DNA of 64,000 nucleotides from Capillimicrobium parvum (GTDB lineage Bacteria > Actinomycetota > Thermoleophilia > Solirubrobacterales > Solirubrobacteraceae): contig NZ_CP087164.1 in NCBI RefSeq assembly GCF_021172045.1, positions 4,092,001 through 4,156,000 of the forward strand, given 5' to 3'. Below are positions 11,311 through 22,484 of the stretch, one piece after another (the stretch's first letter is position 1; each line of letters opens with the position of its first letter). Made by a program: the position numbers and the translations under genes. The notes beneath the pieces were generated by a model. The model worked only from the letters and a program-made list of their open reading frames with translations. It was not told the DNA's origin and searched no databases.

Positions 11311-11895
11311 CTAGTGCTCCGAGATCACGCGGTCAATGATGCCGTACTCCTTCGCCTCTTCGGAGGACATGAAGTAGTCGCGCTCGGTGTCCTTGGACAC
11401 CTTCTCGTACGTCTGCCCCGTGTGCTTGGCGATGATGTGGTCCAGGCGCTGGCGGATGTCGATGATCTCCCTGGCGTGGATCTCGATGTCCGTCGCCTGA
11501 CCCTGGAAGCCCGAGCTCACCTGGTGGATGAGGATCTTGGCGTTGGGCAGCGCCATGCGCTTGCCCTCCGCGCCGCCGGCCAGCAGCAGCGCGCCCATGC
11601 TCATCGCGATGCCGACGCAGATCGTCTGCACGTCGGGCTTGATGAACTGCATCGTGTCGTAGATCGCCAGACCCGCGTACACCGACCCGCCGGGCGAGTT
11701 GACGTAGATCGAGATGTCCTTGTCGGGGTCCTCGGACTCGAGGTGCAGGAGCTGCGCCACGATCAGGTTCGCGATCTGATCGTCCACGGGCGTCCCCAGG
11801 AAGATGATGCGCTCGTTGAGGAGGCGGGAGTAGATGTCGAAGGCGCGCTCGCCTCGCGACGTCTGCTCGACCACCATGGGGACAAGTGGGCTCAT
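11311..11895 (-). CDS. clpP: ATP-dependent Clp protease proteolytic subunit ClpP
   Basis: 194 aa. Serine protease subunit that forms the tetradecameric chamber. The catalytic Ser lies in [14 protein letters not shown], the His in [18 protein letters not shown] and the Asp in the [14 protein letters not shown] segment. A TAGACT box about 60 bp upstream is a likely promoter. It is followed by clpX and preceded by tig on the same strand (an order common in bacteria). Confidence 0.97.
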   Translation of the reverse strand: MSPLVPMVVEQTSRGERAFDIYSRLLNERIIFLGTPVDDQIANLIVAQLLHLESEDPDKDISIYVNSPGGSVYAGLAIYDTMQFIKPDVQTICVGIAMSMGALLLAGGAEGKRMALPNAKILIHQVSSGFQGQATDIEIHAREIIDIRQRLDHIIAKHTGQTYEKVSKDTERDYFMSSEEAKEYGIIDRVISEH

Positions 11896-11954
11896 GATCC
11901 TCGCTTCGATTCGCTCCGCGCCGGGGCGTTCCTCCCCCCGGCGCCGAGCAGATC

Positions 11955-11960
11955 AGTCTA
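11955..11960 (-). promoter_or_regulatory. -10 box of clpP-clpX
   Basis: TAGACT on the minus strand in the 109-bp tig-clpP gap, 59 bp before the clpP ATG. It fits TANNNT. No clear -35 or ClgR-type operator was identified. Confidence 0.4.
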
Positions 11961-12004
11961 TCGAGGTGGTCGTCCGGCTCCCGCCGGGCCTGGGCGGCGG
12001 CGGC

Positions 12005-13393
12005 TCAGCTGCCGGGCGTCCAGATCTGCGGGCGCTCCGCGGACTCCGCGGCGGCGTCCTTCTCCGGCGTCCACAGCTTGTCGCGCGCCTGCGCCTGCTC
12101 CACCGAGATCGGCGAGGCGTTCTCGACCAGGAAGTCGATGGCCTGGCGGGCGGCCAGGTCCTCCTTGAGGTCGTCCAGGCGCCCCGACTGCTCGAGACGG
12201 TCACGCAGCTTCTCGACCTTGACGTTCTCACGGGCCGCGGAGGCCTGCAGGGCGTCGAGGACGTCGCCGTCGGCGGGCTCGATGCCCTCGGCGGCGATGA
12301 TCGCGGCGATCACGGCCTCGCGGCGCAGCGCGCGCTCGGCCTCGGGCTTGGCCTCCTCGAGGAGCTCCTCCTCGGGCTTGCCCGCCATCTGCAGGTACAT
12401 CTCGCGCGAGATGCCCTGGTGGCCGAGCGAGTGCACCATGCGGTCCCACAGCTCGCGGGCGCGCGCGTCCACGAGCGCGTCGGGGACGTCGACCGTCGCC
12501 TCCTTGACCACCGCGTCGACGACCGCCTCGCGGTAGGCCTGCTCGACCTCGCGCTCGTCGGCCTCCAGCAGCTTGGAGCGGACGTCCTCGCGCAACTCGT
12601 CCAGGGAGTCGAACCCGGCCTGGTCGACGGCGAAGTCGTCGTCGAGCTCGGGCAGGACCTTCTCCTTGATCTCGCTGACCGTGACGGCGAACTCCGCCTC
12701 CTTGCCCGCGAGGTGCTCCGCGCCGTAGTCGTCGGGGAACGACACCTTGACGGTGCGCTCGTCGCCGGCCTTCGCGCCCTTGAGCTGCTCCTCGAAGCCG
12801 GGGATCAGCCGCCCGGAGCCGAGCTCGATCATCTGGTCGCGGCCGGCGCCGCCCTCGAACTCCTCGCCGTCGATCGAGCCGACGTAGTCCATGACGACGA
12901 AGTCGCCCTCGCCCGCCTCGCGGTCGGCGGTCTCCAGGCGCGCCGCGCGCTCGCGCAGCGCGTCGAGCTCGGCCTGCACCGCCTCGTCGGAGGCCTGCGG
13001 CTCGCGGCGGCCCACCTCGACGCCCTTGTACTCGCCCAGCTGGGCGGTCGGGCGCACGCCGATCTCGACGGTGAACGTCAGCGGCTCGCCCTCGCCGGGG
13101 AGGTCGCCCAGGTCGAGCTGCGGCTCGCCCACGGGCGCGATCTTCGCGTCGCCGATCGCGTCCGCGTACCAGCGCGCGAGCGCATCGCGGACGGTCTCGT
13201 CGAGCACGGCCTGGCGGCCGATGCGGCGGATGACGACCGGCGGCGGGACCTTGCCCTTGCGGAAGCCGGGGATGCGCATCTCGCGCCCCAGGGCCTTCGC
13301 CGTCCGGGCGACCTGGCGCTCGACCTCCTCGGGCGGGACCTCCGCCTCGACGCGGACGCGGGACTCGGGAAGCTCGGTGACGGTCGTCTTCAT
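12005..13393 (-). CDS. tig: Trigger factor (ribosome-associated chaperone / prolyl isomerase)
   Basis: 462 aa. The N-terminal ribosome-binding domain contains the signature region GFRKGKVPPPVV (about residues 40-55). The FKBP-like prolyl isomerase domain follows (GDFVVMDYVGSIDGEEFEGG, about 155-240), then the helical C-terminal chaperone arms. The extreme C terminus (DKLWTPEKDAAAESAERPQI) is low-complexity. The ATG overlaps the stop of the upstream glycosyltransferase in an ATGA junction, an unusual partner for tig. Confidence 0.95.
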   Translation of the reverse strand: MKTTVTELPESRVRVEAEVPPEEVERQVARTAKALGREMRIPGFRKGKVPPPVVIRRIGRQAVLDETVRDALARWYADAIGDAKIAPVGEPQLDLGDLPGEGEPLTFTVEIGVRPTAQLGEYKGVEVGRREPQASDEAVQAELDALRERAARLETADREAGEGDFVVMDYVGSIDGEEFEGGAGRDQMIELGSGRLIPGFEEQLKGAKAGDERTVKVSFPDDYGAEHLAGKEAEFAVTVSEIKEKVLPELDDDFAVDQAGFDSLDELREDVRSKLLEADEREVEQAYREAVVDAVVKEATVDVPDALVDARARELWDRMVHSLGHQGISREMYLQMAGKPEEELLEEAKPEAERALRREAVIAAIIAAEGIEPADGDVLDALQASAARENVKVEKLRDRLEQSGRLDDLKEDLAARQAIDFLVENASPISVEQAQARDKLWTPEKDAAAESAERPQIWTPGS

Positions 13394-14586
13394 GGGCGGC
13401 TGACGATAGCGCCCGGGTTCGCGGCGATCAGCTCCGCGTACACGCCGCGCGTCTGGCGGGCCACGTCGACCCAGTCGAAGCGCAGCACGTGCTCGGAGGC
13501 CTGCGCGACGAGCCGGTCGCGCAACGGTTCGTCGGTGAGCACCTTGACCATCATCCGGGCCAGCGAGCGCGGGTCGCGCGAGCGGAAGCGCAGCGCCACG
13601 TCGTCGCTGGGCGCCACCTCGGCCAGCCCGCCGGTGTTCGCGACGATGCACGGGCAGCCGCTGGCCATCGCCTCCAGCGCCACGAGGCCGAACGGCTCGT
13701 ACAGCGACGGCACCACGCACAGGTCGCTGATGCGGTACAGCGAGTGCAGGAGGTCGTCGCCGATCCAGCCGGCGAACGTGCCGTGCGCGTCCAGGCCGAG
13801 CTCGGTCGCCTGCTTGCGCAGCTGCGCCTCATGCGTGCCGGATCCGGCGACGACGAAGCGCAGGTCGCCGACCTTGGCGATGACCGCCGGGAGCGCCTCG
13901 AGCGCGAACTGGAAGCCCTTCTCGTAGACGAGGCGGCCGACGAGCAGCAGCAGGCGCTCGTCGGGCGCGGCGAAGCGGGCGCGCAGGGCCTCGAGGTCGC
14001 CGACCGGCTGCAGGTCGCCCGGGTCGATGCCGTTGGCGATGACCGCGATGGCGGACTCGTCGACGCCGAAGACGTCGGCGACGTGCCCCCGCATGTAGTG
14101 CGAGCAGGTGATGAGGCCGTCCGCGCGGCGGGCCATCCAGCGCTCGGTGGCGTGGATCTTGGACTGGGGCGGCTTGTCGACCCAGCCCTGGTGGCGCCCG
14201 TGCTCGGTCGCGTGGATCGTGGCGAGGAACGGCACCCCGATCCGGTCCGCCAGCGCGGAGGCGGCGCGCGCGACGAGCCAGTCGTGGCCGTGGACGAGGT
14301 CGAAGTCGTGCTCCTCGGCGAGGGCGGTCCCGGCCCGGCGCATGTCGTCGTTCATCGCCCGCACCCACGCGAGGAAGCGGTCGAGGTCGCGCGGCCACTG
14401 CGGCTCCGGGACGCGGTGGACGTGGACGCCGGCGCGCAGCTCGCTCGGGCGTTCGCCGCGGGTGAGCACGTGGACCTCGGTCCCTTGGCGCACGAGCTCC
14501 TCGCTGAGCTTGCGCACGTGCCGGGCCAGGCCTCCCTCGACGACCGGCGGGTACTCCCACGAGAGGATGAGAACGCGACCGTTCAC
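13390..14586 (-). CDS. GT4-family glycosyltransferase, glycogen-synthase-like
   Basis: 398 aa, two Rossmann-like halves of a GT-B enzyme. The N terminus (LILSWEYPPVVEGGLARHV) is the glucan-synthase-type acceptor loop, and the C-terminal half has LLLVGRLVYEKGFQFALEAL and the EPFGLVALEAMASGCP motif with the catalytic ExFGxxxLE. Retaining GT4 enzymes of this type include actinobacterial GlgA/GlgM, which use ADP-glucose to build glucan or maltose-1-phosphate. Proximity to the glgE operon supports that role, but a cell-surface glycan transferase cannot be excluded. GTG start; TAGGGT lies 12 nt upstream. Coupled to tig by an ATGA overlap. Confidence 0.8.
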   Translation of the reverse strand: MNGRVLILSWEYPPVVEGGLARHVRKLSEELVRQGTEVHVLTRGERPSELRAGVHVHRVPEPQWPRDLDRFLAWVRAMNDDMRRAGTALAEEHDFDLVHGHDWLVARAASALADRIGVPFLATIHATEHGRHQGWVDKPPQSKIHATERWMARRADGLITCSHYMRGHVADVFGVDESAIAVIANGIDPGDLQPVGDLEALRARFAAPDERLLLLVGRLVYEKGFQFALEALPAVIAKVGDLRFVVAGSGTHEAQLRKQATELGLDAHGTFAGWIGDDLLHSLYRISDLCVVPSLYEPFGLVALEAMASGCPCIVANTGGLAEVAPSDDVALRFRSRDPRSLARMMVKVLTDEPLRDRLVAQASEHVLRFDWVDVARQTRGVYAELIAANPGAIVSRP

Positions 14587-14618
14587 CAGCGGGGGCGAAC
14601 CCTATCGAGCCGGGCGCG

Positions 14619-15545
14619 TCATGCCGCGATCCGGTGCGCGCCGCGGCCCAGCGCGAACTCGTACGCGGGCACCCACGGCGCCTCCAGGCCGGTGAGACCG
14701 CGCAGCACCTCGGCGTCGGCGAGGTAGCGCTTGTGCAGGCGCCGGCGCAGCGGGTCGGACACCGTCCGACCCGCGTCGTCGGCCTCGATGTTCCAGAGGT
14801 GGCGCACCCACCACTCCAGCGCGCGCTGCGGCTCGCGGCAGGCGGGCACGTGGGGCCACGCCTGCTCGCGCAGGTGGTCGAGGATGCGCTCGACCTCGTC
14901 GGCCGACGTCCGGGGGCGCAGGCCGCCGCGGTTGAGGCGCACGTCGAGGTCGGGCACGTGGCCCGGGTCCACGCCGAGATGGCGGAAGATGCGCCGGTAG
15001 CTCGTCGCCGGCCAGCGGTCGAAGTCCTCGGTGAACAGCACGTGCAGCTGCTCGCGCGGGAACGCGTCGAGGTACGCGCCGAGGATGCGCCCGTACTCGC
15101 TGTCGGCCAGGACGTCCTCGTCGCCCGGGCCGGCCGCGGCCACGTGCTCGTCGAACGTGGCGCCGCACGCGGTCCCCTGGCGCAGCGCCTGGCGGAAGCG
15201 CGAGACGGCGCGGTCGACCGGCTCGCGCAGGATCGCCACGAGCCGGGCGTCGGGGATCCGCGAGCGCATCCTCCCGACGACCGTCTCGAGCCCGGCGCTC
15301 GCCATGTAGGTCGGCGTCACGGTGCCGATCCGCTGGCCGGGGGCGGCGTGCTCGAACGCCTCCGCGACGTATGGGCCCAGCCCGCGCTCCCAGCGCGCGG
15401 GCGAGTTGAAGAAGCCGCGCTCCTTGTCGCCCGGCAGGCACAGCTCGGGGTGCGACGACAGGCCGGCCCAGAGCGTCGTCGTCGCCGACTTCGTGGCCCC
15501 GATGACGACGAAGTCGAGCCGGCGGCTCGACGGCCCGCTGCTCAC
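14619..15545 (-). CDS. PAPS-dependent sulfotransferase (first of a pair)
   Basis: 308 aa. The 5'-phosphosulfate loop (VVIGATKSATTTLWAGLSSH, residues about 14-33) and the 3'-phosphate motif (AILREPVDRAVSRFRQALR) identify a PAPS-binding sulfotransferase of the carbohydrate (Sulfotransfer_1) type. The acceptor is unknown. GTG start in a GTGA overlap with the upstream paralogue, so the two are translated together. The two proteins share the KERGFFNS segment and general layout and are clearly tandem duplicates that have diverged. Confidence 0.88.
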   Translation of the reverse strand: MSSGPSSRRLDFVVIGATKSATTTLWAGLSSHPELCLPGDKERGFFNSPARWERGLGPYVAEAFEHAAPGQRIGTVTPTYMASAGLETVVGRMRSRIPDARLVAILREPVDRAVSRFRQALRQGTACGATFDEHVAAAGPGDEDVLADSEYGRILGAYLDAFPREQLHVLFTEDFDRWPATSYRRIFRHLGVDPGHVPDLDVRLNRGGLRPRTSADEVERILDHLREQAWPHVPACREPQRALEWWVRHLWNIEADDAGRTVSDPLRRRLHKRYLADAEVLRGLTGLEAPWVPAYEFALGRGAHRIAA

Positions 15546-16507
15546 GAGGTCACCGCCGCCTCGTAGGCCCCGAGCCACGGCGGCTCGACGCCGACCCGGT
15601 CGCGCAGCAGCTGCGCGTCGGCCAGGAAGTGCTCGGCCAGGCGCCGCCGCAGCGGCTCGCCGATGCTCTTGGACTCCTCGTCGGGCACGGTGTTCCAGAG
15701 GTGGGTCAGCCACCAGCGCGTCGAGCGCCGCAGCTCCTCCCCGCCGTCGGCGACGAGCGGCCAGAGGTGGGCGTCGAGGTGGGCGTTGAGCTCGTCGAGC
15801 GCCTCCGGGGACACGCGCCTGCTCGTGCCGCCGACGTTCAGGCGCTCGCCGGCCGTCGGCGCGTGGCAGGGGTCGACGCCGACGAACGCGAAGAGCTCGC
15901 GGTAGACGGCGGCGGGGTCGCGGACGAGGTCCCGGGTCCAGAGGACCAGCAGCTGCTCGCGCGGGAAGGCGTCGAGGTAGCGCGCGAGGATGCGCCCGTA
16001 CTCGCCGCGGCGGATGATCGGCGGCCAGATCACGCCCCGCTCCCGGCAGACCCACTCGAAGTGCTCGTCGAACGTGGGCAGCGAGGCGTTGCCGGTGCGC
16101 AGTCCGGTGCGGTAGTGCGAGATGGCGCGCTCGATCGGGTCGCGCAGGATGGCGACGAGGCGCGTGGCGGGGATCGTGTCGCGCATCCGCTCGACCAGCA
16201 CCACCAGCCCGTCCTTGGAGGCGGGCATGTAGTCCGGCGTGACGGTGCCGAGGACCGAACCGGCCGGCGCGTCGGGGAAGGTCGCGTCGAGGAACGCGTC
16301 GAGACCCTTCTCGTAGCGGCCGTCGGAGTTGAAGAACCCTCGCTCCTTGTCGCCGGGCGTGCGCACCTGCGGGTGCGAGTCGAGCCCGCGCCACAGCGTG
16401 GTCGTCGCCGCCTTCTGCGCGCCGATCACGACGAAGCCCAGCGTGCGCCCGCCGGCGGGGGCGGCCGGAGGCCGATGGCCGTTGCGGAGCGGCGCCGTCT
16501 CGATCAC
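15542..16507 (-). CDS. PAPS-dependent sulfotransferase (second of a pair)
   Basis: 321 aa. Same fold as its neighbour: 5'-phosphosulfate loop VVIGAQKAATTTLWRGLDSH near residue 25, 3'-phosphate motif AILRDPIERAISHYRTGLR, and KERGFFNSDGRYEKG. The open frame reaches further upstream into treY, but GTG at 16507 is preferred since GACAAT ends 7 nt before it, the leaderless arrangement seen elsewhere here. It follows treY by 80 bp. Substrate is unknown; sulfated glycans or trehalose derivatives are only conjecture from position. Confidence 0.85.
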   Translation of the reverse strand: MIETAPLRNGHRPPAAPAGGRTLGFVVIGAQKAATTTLWRGLDSHPQVRTPGDKERGFFNSDGRYEKGLDAFLDATFPDAPAGSVLGTVTPDYMPASKDGLVVLVERMRDTIPATRLVAILRDPIERAISHYRTGLRTGNASLPTFDEHFEWVCRERGVIWPPIIRRGEYGRILARYLDAFPREQLLVLWTRDLVRDPAAVYRELFAFVGVDPCHAPTAGERLNVGGTSRRVSPEALDELNAHLDAHLWPLVADGGEELRRSTRWWLTHLWNTVPDEESKSIGEPLRRRLAEHFLADAQLLRDRVGVEPPWLGAYEAAVTS

Positions 16508-16587
16508 GCGGGCAATTGTCGCGGCGCCTCCGGCCGGAGATGCCGCTTTCGGCCGCGTCGGCGGCCGGTTGGACGGATGTACGAGGG

Positions 16588-18570
<1,983 letters not shown>

Positions 18571-18583
18571 GGGGCGCCCCCGG

Positions 18584-20713
18584 CTACCCCGCGCGGCGCA
18601 GCACGAGCATCGAGCGCGACGGGACGGTCACCGTGTCGCGCGCGTCGTAGCGCCGCGCGCCCGGCTCCTCCTCCGGCCGGCACGTGTCGATCTCGCTGCA
18701 CCACACCTTGCCGAAGCGCTCGTTGGGCAGCGTGAAGTCGACGTCCTCGTGGCTGGCGTTGAACAGCATGAGCCACGAGTCGTCGTACAGCGGCCGGCCG
18801 TGGTCGTCGACCTCGCGCAGCTCGTCGCCGTTCAGGAACACGCCGACGAACAGCCCGTCCTCGCGGTTCCAGTCGTGCTGGGTCATGCGCCGGCCGTCGG
18901 GCCGGAACCACCACGCGTCGGGCAGGCCCGAGCCCTCGAGGTCCCGGCCGGCGAGGAAGTTCGTGCGCCGGAACGCGGGGTGCTCGCGGCGCAGGCGGAT
19001 CAGGCGCCGCGTGAACGCGGTCAGGTCGTGGTTGCGCTCGGCCAGATCCCAGTCGAACCAGGAGATCTCCGAGTCCTGGCACCACGCGTTGTTGTTGCCG
19101 CCCTGGGTGCGGCCGAACTCGTCGCCGCCGAGCAGCATCGGCGTGCCGATCGACAGCAGGAGCGTGGCGAGGAAGTTGCGCTGCTGGCGCAGGCGCAGCG
19201 CCTCGATCTGCGGGTCGTCGGTCTCCCCCTCGACCCCGCAGTTCCAGGAGCGGTTGTCGTCGGTGCCGTCCTGGTTGTCCTCCAGGTTGGCCTCGTTGTG
19301 CTTCTCGTTGAAGGACACGAGGTCGCGCAGCGTGAAGCCGTCGTGGGCGGTGATGAAGTTGATCGACGCGAACGGGTGGCGGCCGTCCTCCTCGTAGAGG
19401 TCGCTCGAGCCGGTCAAGCGCGCCGCGAACTCGGCGACGTTCGCCTCGCCGCGCCAGAAGTCGCGCACGGTGTCGCGGTAGATGCCGTTCCACTCCGACC
19501 ACAGCACCGGGAAGTTGCCGACCTGGTAGCCGCCCGGCCCGACGTCCCACGGCTCGGCGATCAGCTTGACCTGCGACAGGATCGGGTCCTGGTGGATCGT
19601 GTCGAAGAACGCCGACAGCCGGTCCACGTCGTAGAGCTCGCGGGCCAGCGCGGAGGCGAGGTCGAACCGGAAGCCGTCCACGTGGCACTCCGTCACCCAG
19701 TAGCGCAGCGAGTCCATGATCAGCCGCAGAACGCTCGGATGGACCGGGTTGAGGCTGTTGCCCGTCCCGGTGAAGTCCATGTAATGCCGCAGGTCGCCGG
19801 GCACGAGCCGGTAGTACGCCGCGTTGTCGACGCCCTTGAACGACAGCATCGGGCCGAGGTGGTTGCCCTCCGCCGTGTGGTTGTAGACCACGTCGAGGAT
19901 CACCTCGATGCCCGCCCGGTGCAGGGCCTTGACCATGCCCTTGAACTCGCGCAGCGCCTCGCCGCCCTGCCCGTTGGCGGCGTACAGGGCGTGCGGGGCG
20001 AGGTAGCCGATCGAGCTGTAGCCCCAGTAGTTCGTGAGCCCGCGCTCGGCGAGGAACGACTCGTCGACGATGTGGTGGATCGGCAGCAGCTCCACGGCCG
20101 TCACGCCCAGGTCGATGAGGTGCGCGAGCGCCTCGTCGGACGCCAGGCCCGCGTAGGTGCCCTGCAGGTGCTCGGGCACGTGCGGGTGGCGCTTCGTGTA
20201 GCCCTTGACGTGGGTCTCGTAGATGACCATGTCCGACCAGCGGTGGTTCGGGGGGCGGTCGTCCTCCCAGTGGAAGCTCTGGTCGACCACCAGGCAGCGC
20301 GGCATCGCCGGCGCGGAGTCCTCGTCGTCGGCCTCGAGGTCCGCGTCCGGGTTGTCGGGGTCAGGGACGTAGGGCAGGGTGTTCGCGCGCTCGGGCCGCA
20401 CCGGTCCCTCGATCGCCTTCGCGTAGGGGTCGATCAGCAGCTTGTGCGGGTTGAACCGGTGGCCATGCTCCGGCGCGTACGGACCGTGGACCCGGTAGCC
20501 GTAGCGCTGGCCGAGCCCGACGCCCGGCAGGTAGCAGTGCCAGGTATGGGCCGTGACCTGCTCGACCTCGATGCGTGTCTCCTCGTCCTCGTCGTCGTAG
20601 AGGCAGAGCTCCACGCGCTCGGCGTGCTCGGAGAACAGCGAGAAGTTCGTGCCGTGCCCGTCCCACGTGGGGCCGAGCGGGAACGGCCGGCCGGGCCAGA
20701 CGTCCTGGCTCAT
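18584..20713 (-). CDS. glgX: Glycogen debranching enzyme GlgX / isoamylase
   Basis: 709 aa. Hydrolyses alpha-1,6 branches, releasing linear chains for TreY and TreZ. An N-terminal CBM48 domain (FPLGPTWDGHGTNFSLFSEH) is followed by the GH13 barrel: ILDVVYNHTAEG, nucleophile Asp in VDGFRFDLASAL, acid Glu in IAEPWDVGPGGYQ, and FITAHDGFTLRDLVSFNEKH. The GlgX-type GRTQGGNNNAWCQD segment is present. The ATG at 20713 starts the conserved MSQDVWPGRPFPLG; the frame is open upstream into treZ but unconserved. It is 52 bp behind treZ. Confidence 0.95.
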   Translation of the reverse strand: MSQDVWPGRPFPLGPTWDGHGTNFSLFSEHAERVELCLYDDEDEETRIEVEQVTAHTWHCYLPGVGLGQRYGYRVHGPYAPEHGHRFNPHKLLIDPYAKAIEGPVRPERANTLPYVPDPDNPDADLEADDEDSAPAMPRCLVVDQSFHWEDDRPPNHRWSDMVIYETHVKGYTKRHPHVPEHLQGTYAGLASDEALAHLIDLGVTAVELLPIHHIVDESFLAERGLTNYWGYSSIGYLAPHALYAANGQGGEALREFKGMVKALHRAGIEVILDVVYNHTAEGNHLGPMLSFKGVDNAAYYRLVPGDLRHYMDFTGTGNSLNPVHPSVLRLIMDSLRYWVTECHVDGFRFDLASALARELYDVDRLSAFFDTIHQDPILSQVKLIAEPWDVGPGGYQVGNFPVLWSEWNGIYRDTVRDFWRGEANVAEFAARLTGSSDLYEEDGRHPFASINFITAHDGFTLRDLVSFNEKHNEANLEDNQDGTDDNRSWNCGVEGETDDPQIEALRLRQQRNFLATLLLSIGTPMLLGGDEFGRTQGGNNNAWCQDSEISWFDWDLAERNHDLTAFTRRLIRLRREHPAFRRTNFLAGRDLEGSGLPDAWWFRPDGRRMTQHDWNREDGLFVGVFLNGDELREVDDHGRPLYDDSWLMLFNASHEDVDFTLPNERFGKVWCSEIDTCRPEEEPGARRYDARDTVTVPSRSMLVLRRAG

Positions 20714-20765
20714 GATGCAGCGCCCCACGAGCGCGGAACGTCTGGGTATGAGGACCCGCAGGGTC

Positions 20766-22484
20766 TCACTTGATGAGAGCTCCCCCCAGGGCGGGCAGCG
20801 CCACCGCGCCGGCGCCCATCCGCGTGTCGTCGTGGTGCGTTGCCAGTGCGAGCGCGCGGCCGTCGACCGGCACCGCCCGCGGCTCGCGGGCGAAGTTGCA
20901 GGCCAGCTCGTGGTCTCCGCGGCGCACAACGAGCCAGCGGGCGTCCTCGTCGAAGCGGCACTCCGCTTCGCCGCGGACGTCGCGGCGGGTCCGCAGCAGC
21001 GCCTTGACCAGATCGCGATGCGTGCGGTCCTCGTCCCACGTGAGCTTCGAGCGCGCGAACGTGGCCGGATCCTGCGGGTCGGGCACCTCCTCGCCGGCGA
21101 ACTCGGCGAACGCCGCGAACTCGCGCCGGCGCCCTTCGCGGGTGGCGTCGGCGATCCGCTTGTCGATGTGGTCGCAGAAGAACTGAAACGGCGCGCGCTC
21201 GCGGTACTCCTCGCCCATGAACAGCATCGGCACGAAGCCTGACAGCAGCGTCACGAACGCGGCGAGCGGCGCGGACTCGGCGGGCAGCCGGTCGCCGAAG
21301 GCGCGGTTGCCGACCTGGTCGTGGTTCTGATCGAACACGACGAACGCGCTGCGCGGCAGGTCGTCCGCGGGCGCACCGAAGGTGCGGTCGCGGAACGCCG
21401 ACCAGGTGCCGTCGTGGACGTGCGGACGGTGCATCGCCTTGGCCAGGTCGGCGACGCGGCCGAACTCGGCGTAGTAGCCGTCGCGCTCGTCGGTGACGAG
21501 CGTGCGCAGGGCGTGGTGGAAGTCGTCGGCCCACGCGGCGTCGCAGCCCCACCCGCCTGACCCGTTGCCACCCGCCCCCCGCATCACCTTCGGGTCGTTC
21601 AGGCCGCTCTCGGCGATGACGATCGCGCCCGGCCGTGCCGCATGCACCCGGCGGGCGACCTCGGCGACGATGTGCTCGGGCCGCTGGTCGAAGATCGCGT
21701 GGATCGCATCGAGGCGCACGCCGTCGACGTGCAGGTCGCGCACCCAGTGCTCGACGGACTGACACGCCCACTCGCGCACGGCGTCCGAGCCGGCGTCGTC
21801 GTAGTTGATCGCCTCGCCCCAGAACGTCGAGTACTTGTCGGTGAAGTAGGGGCCGAACGCGCGCAGCGCCCGGTTGCCCGACGCGCCGACGTGGTTGAGG
21901 ACGACGTCGAGGATCACCGCCAGGCCGGCGCCGTGGGCCGCGTCGACGAAGCGCGCGAAGGCCTCGGGCCCGCCGTAGGACGACTGCGCCGCGGCCAGGT
22001 AGACGCCGTCGTAGCCCCAGCCGCGGGCGCCGGGGAACTCGGCGACCGGCATGACCTCGACCGCGGTGATGCCGAGCTCGGCCAGCTCCCGTAGCCGGGC
22101 GATCGCGCCGTCGAACGTCCCCTCCGGCGTGAACGTGCCGACGTGCAGCTCGTAGACGACGAGATCCTCCATCGCCGGCGGCGTGAAGCCGTCGTCGGTC
22201 CAGCGCAACGCCGCGGTGTCGAGCACGCGCGACGGGCCGCGCAGCCCTCGCGGCTGCCAGCGCGTGGCGGGGTCCGGCAGGCGCCGCCCGTCGAGGACGA
22301 TCCAGTAGTCGTCGCCCCCGCCTGCCGGCACCGCGCCGGCCCACATGCCGCGCTCCTCGCGCTCGAGCGCCGTCTCGCCGCGCCGCGCCACGCGGACGGC
22401 CACCGCATCCGCGCGCGGCGCCCAGACGCGCACGAGCGCCCGGCCGTCGCCGGCCGGCACCGCCCCCAGCTGCTGCTCACCCAC
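20766..22484 (-). CDS. treZ: Malto-oligosyltrehalose trehalohydrolase
   Basis: 572 aa. TreZ cuts trehalose from the end made by TreY. N-terminal E-set domain (RVWAPRADAVAVRV), then GH13: VYELHVGTFTPEGTFDGAI, ILDVVLNHVGASGN, the nucleophile in DGVRLDAIHAIFD, acid Glu in IAESGLND and FDQNHDQVGN. GTG start, overlapping the glgB stop by 8 bp. Confidence 0.95.
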   Translation of the reverse strand: MGEQQLGAVPAGDGRALVRVWAPRADAVAVRVARRGETALEREERGMWAGAVPAGGGDDYWIVLDGRRLPDPATRWQPRGLRGPSRVLDTAALRWTDDGFTPPAMEDLVVYELHVGTFTPEGTFDGAIARLRELAELGITAVEVMPVAEFPGARGWGYDGVYLAAAQSSYGGPEAFARFVDAAHGAGLAVILDVVLNHVGASGNRALRAFGPYFTDKYSTFWGEAINYDDAGSDAVREWACQSVEHWVRDLHVDGVRLDAIHAIFDQRPEHIVAEVARRVHAARPGAIVIAESGLNDPKVMRGAGGNGSGGWGCDAAWADDFHHALRTLVTDERDGYYAEFGRVADLAKAMHRPHVHDGTWSAFRDRTFGAPADDLPRSAFVVFDQNHDQVGNRAFGDRLPAESAPLAAFVTLLSGFVPMLFMGEEYRERAPFQFFCDHIDKRIADATREGRRREFAAFAEFAGEEVPDPQDPATFARSKLTWDEDRTHRDLVKALLRTRRDVRGEAECRFDEDARWLVVRRGDHELACNFAREPRAVPVDGRALALATHHDDTRMGAGAVALPALGGALIK

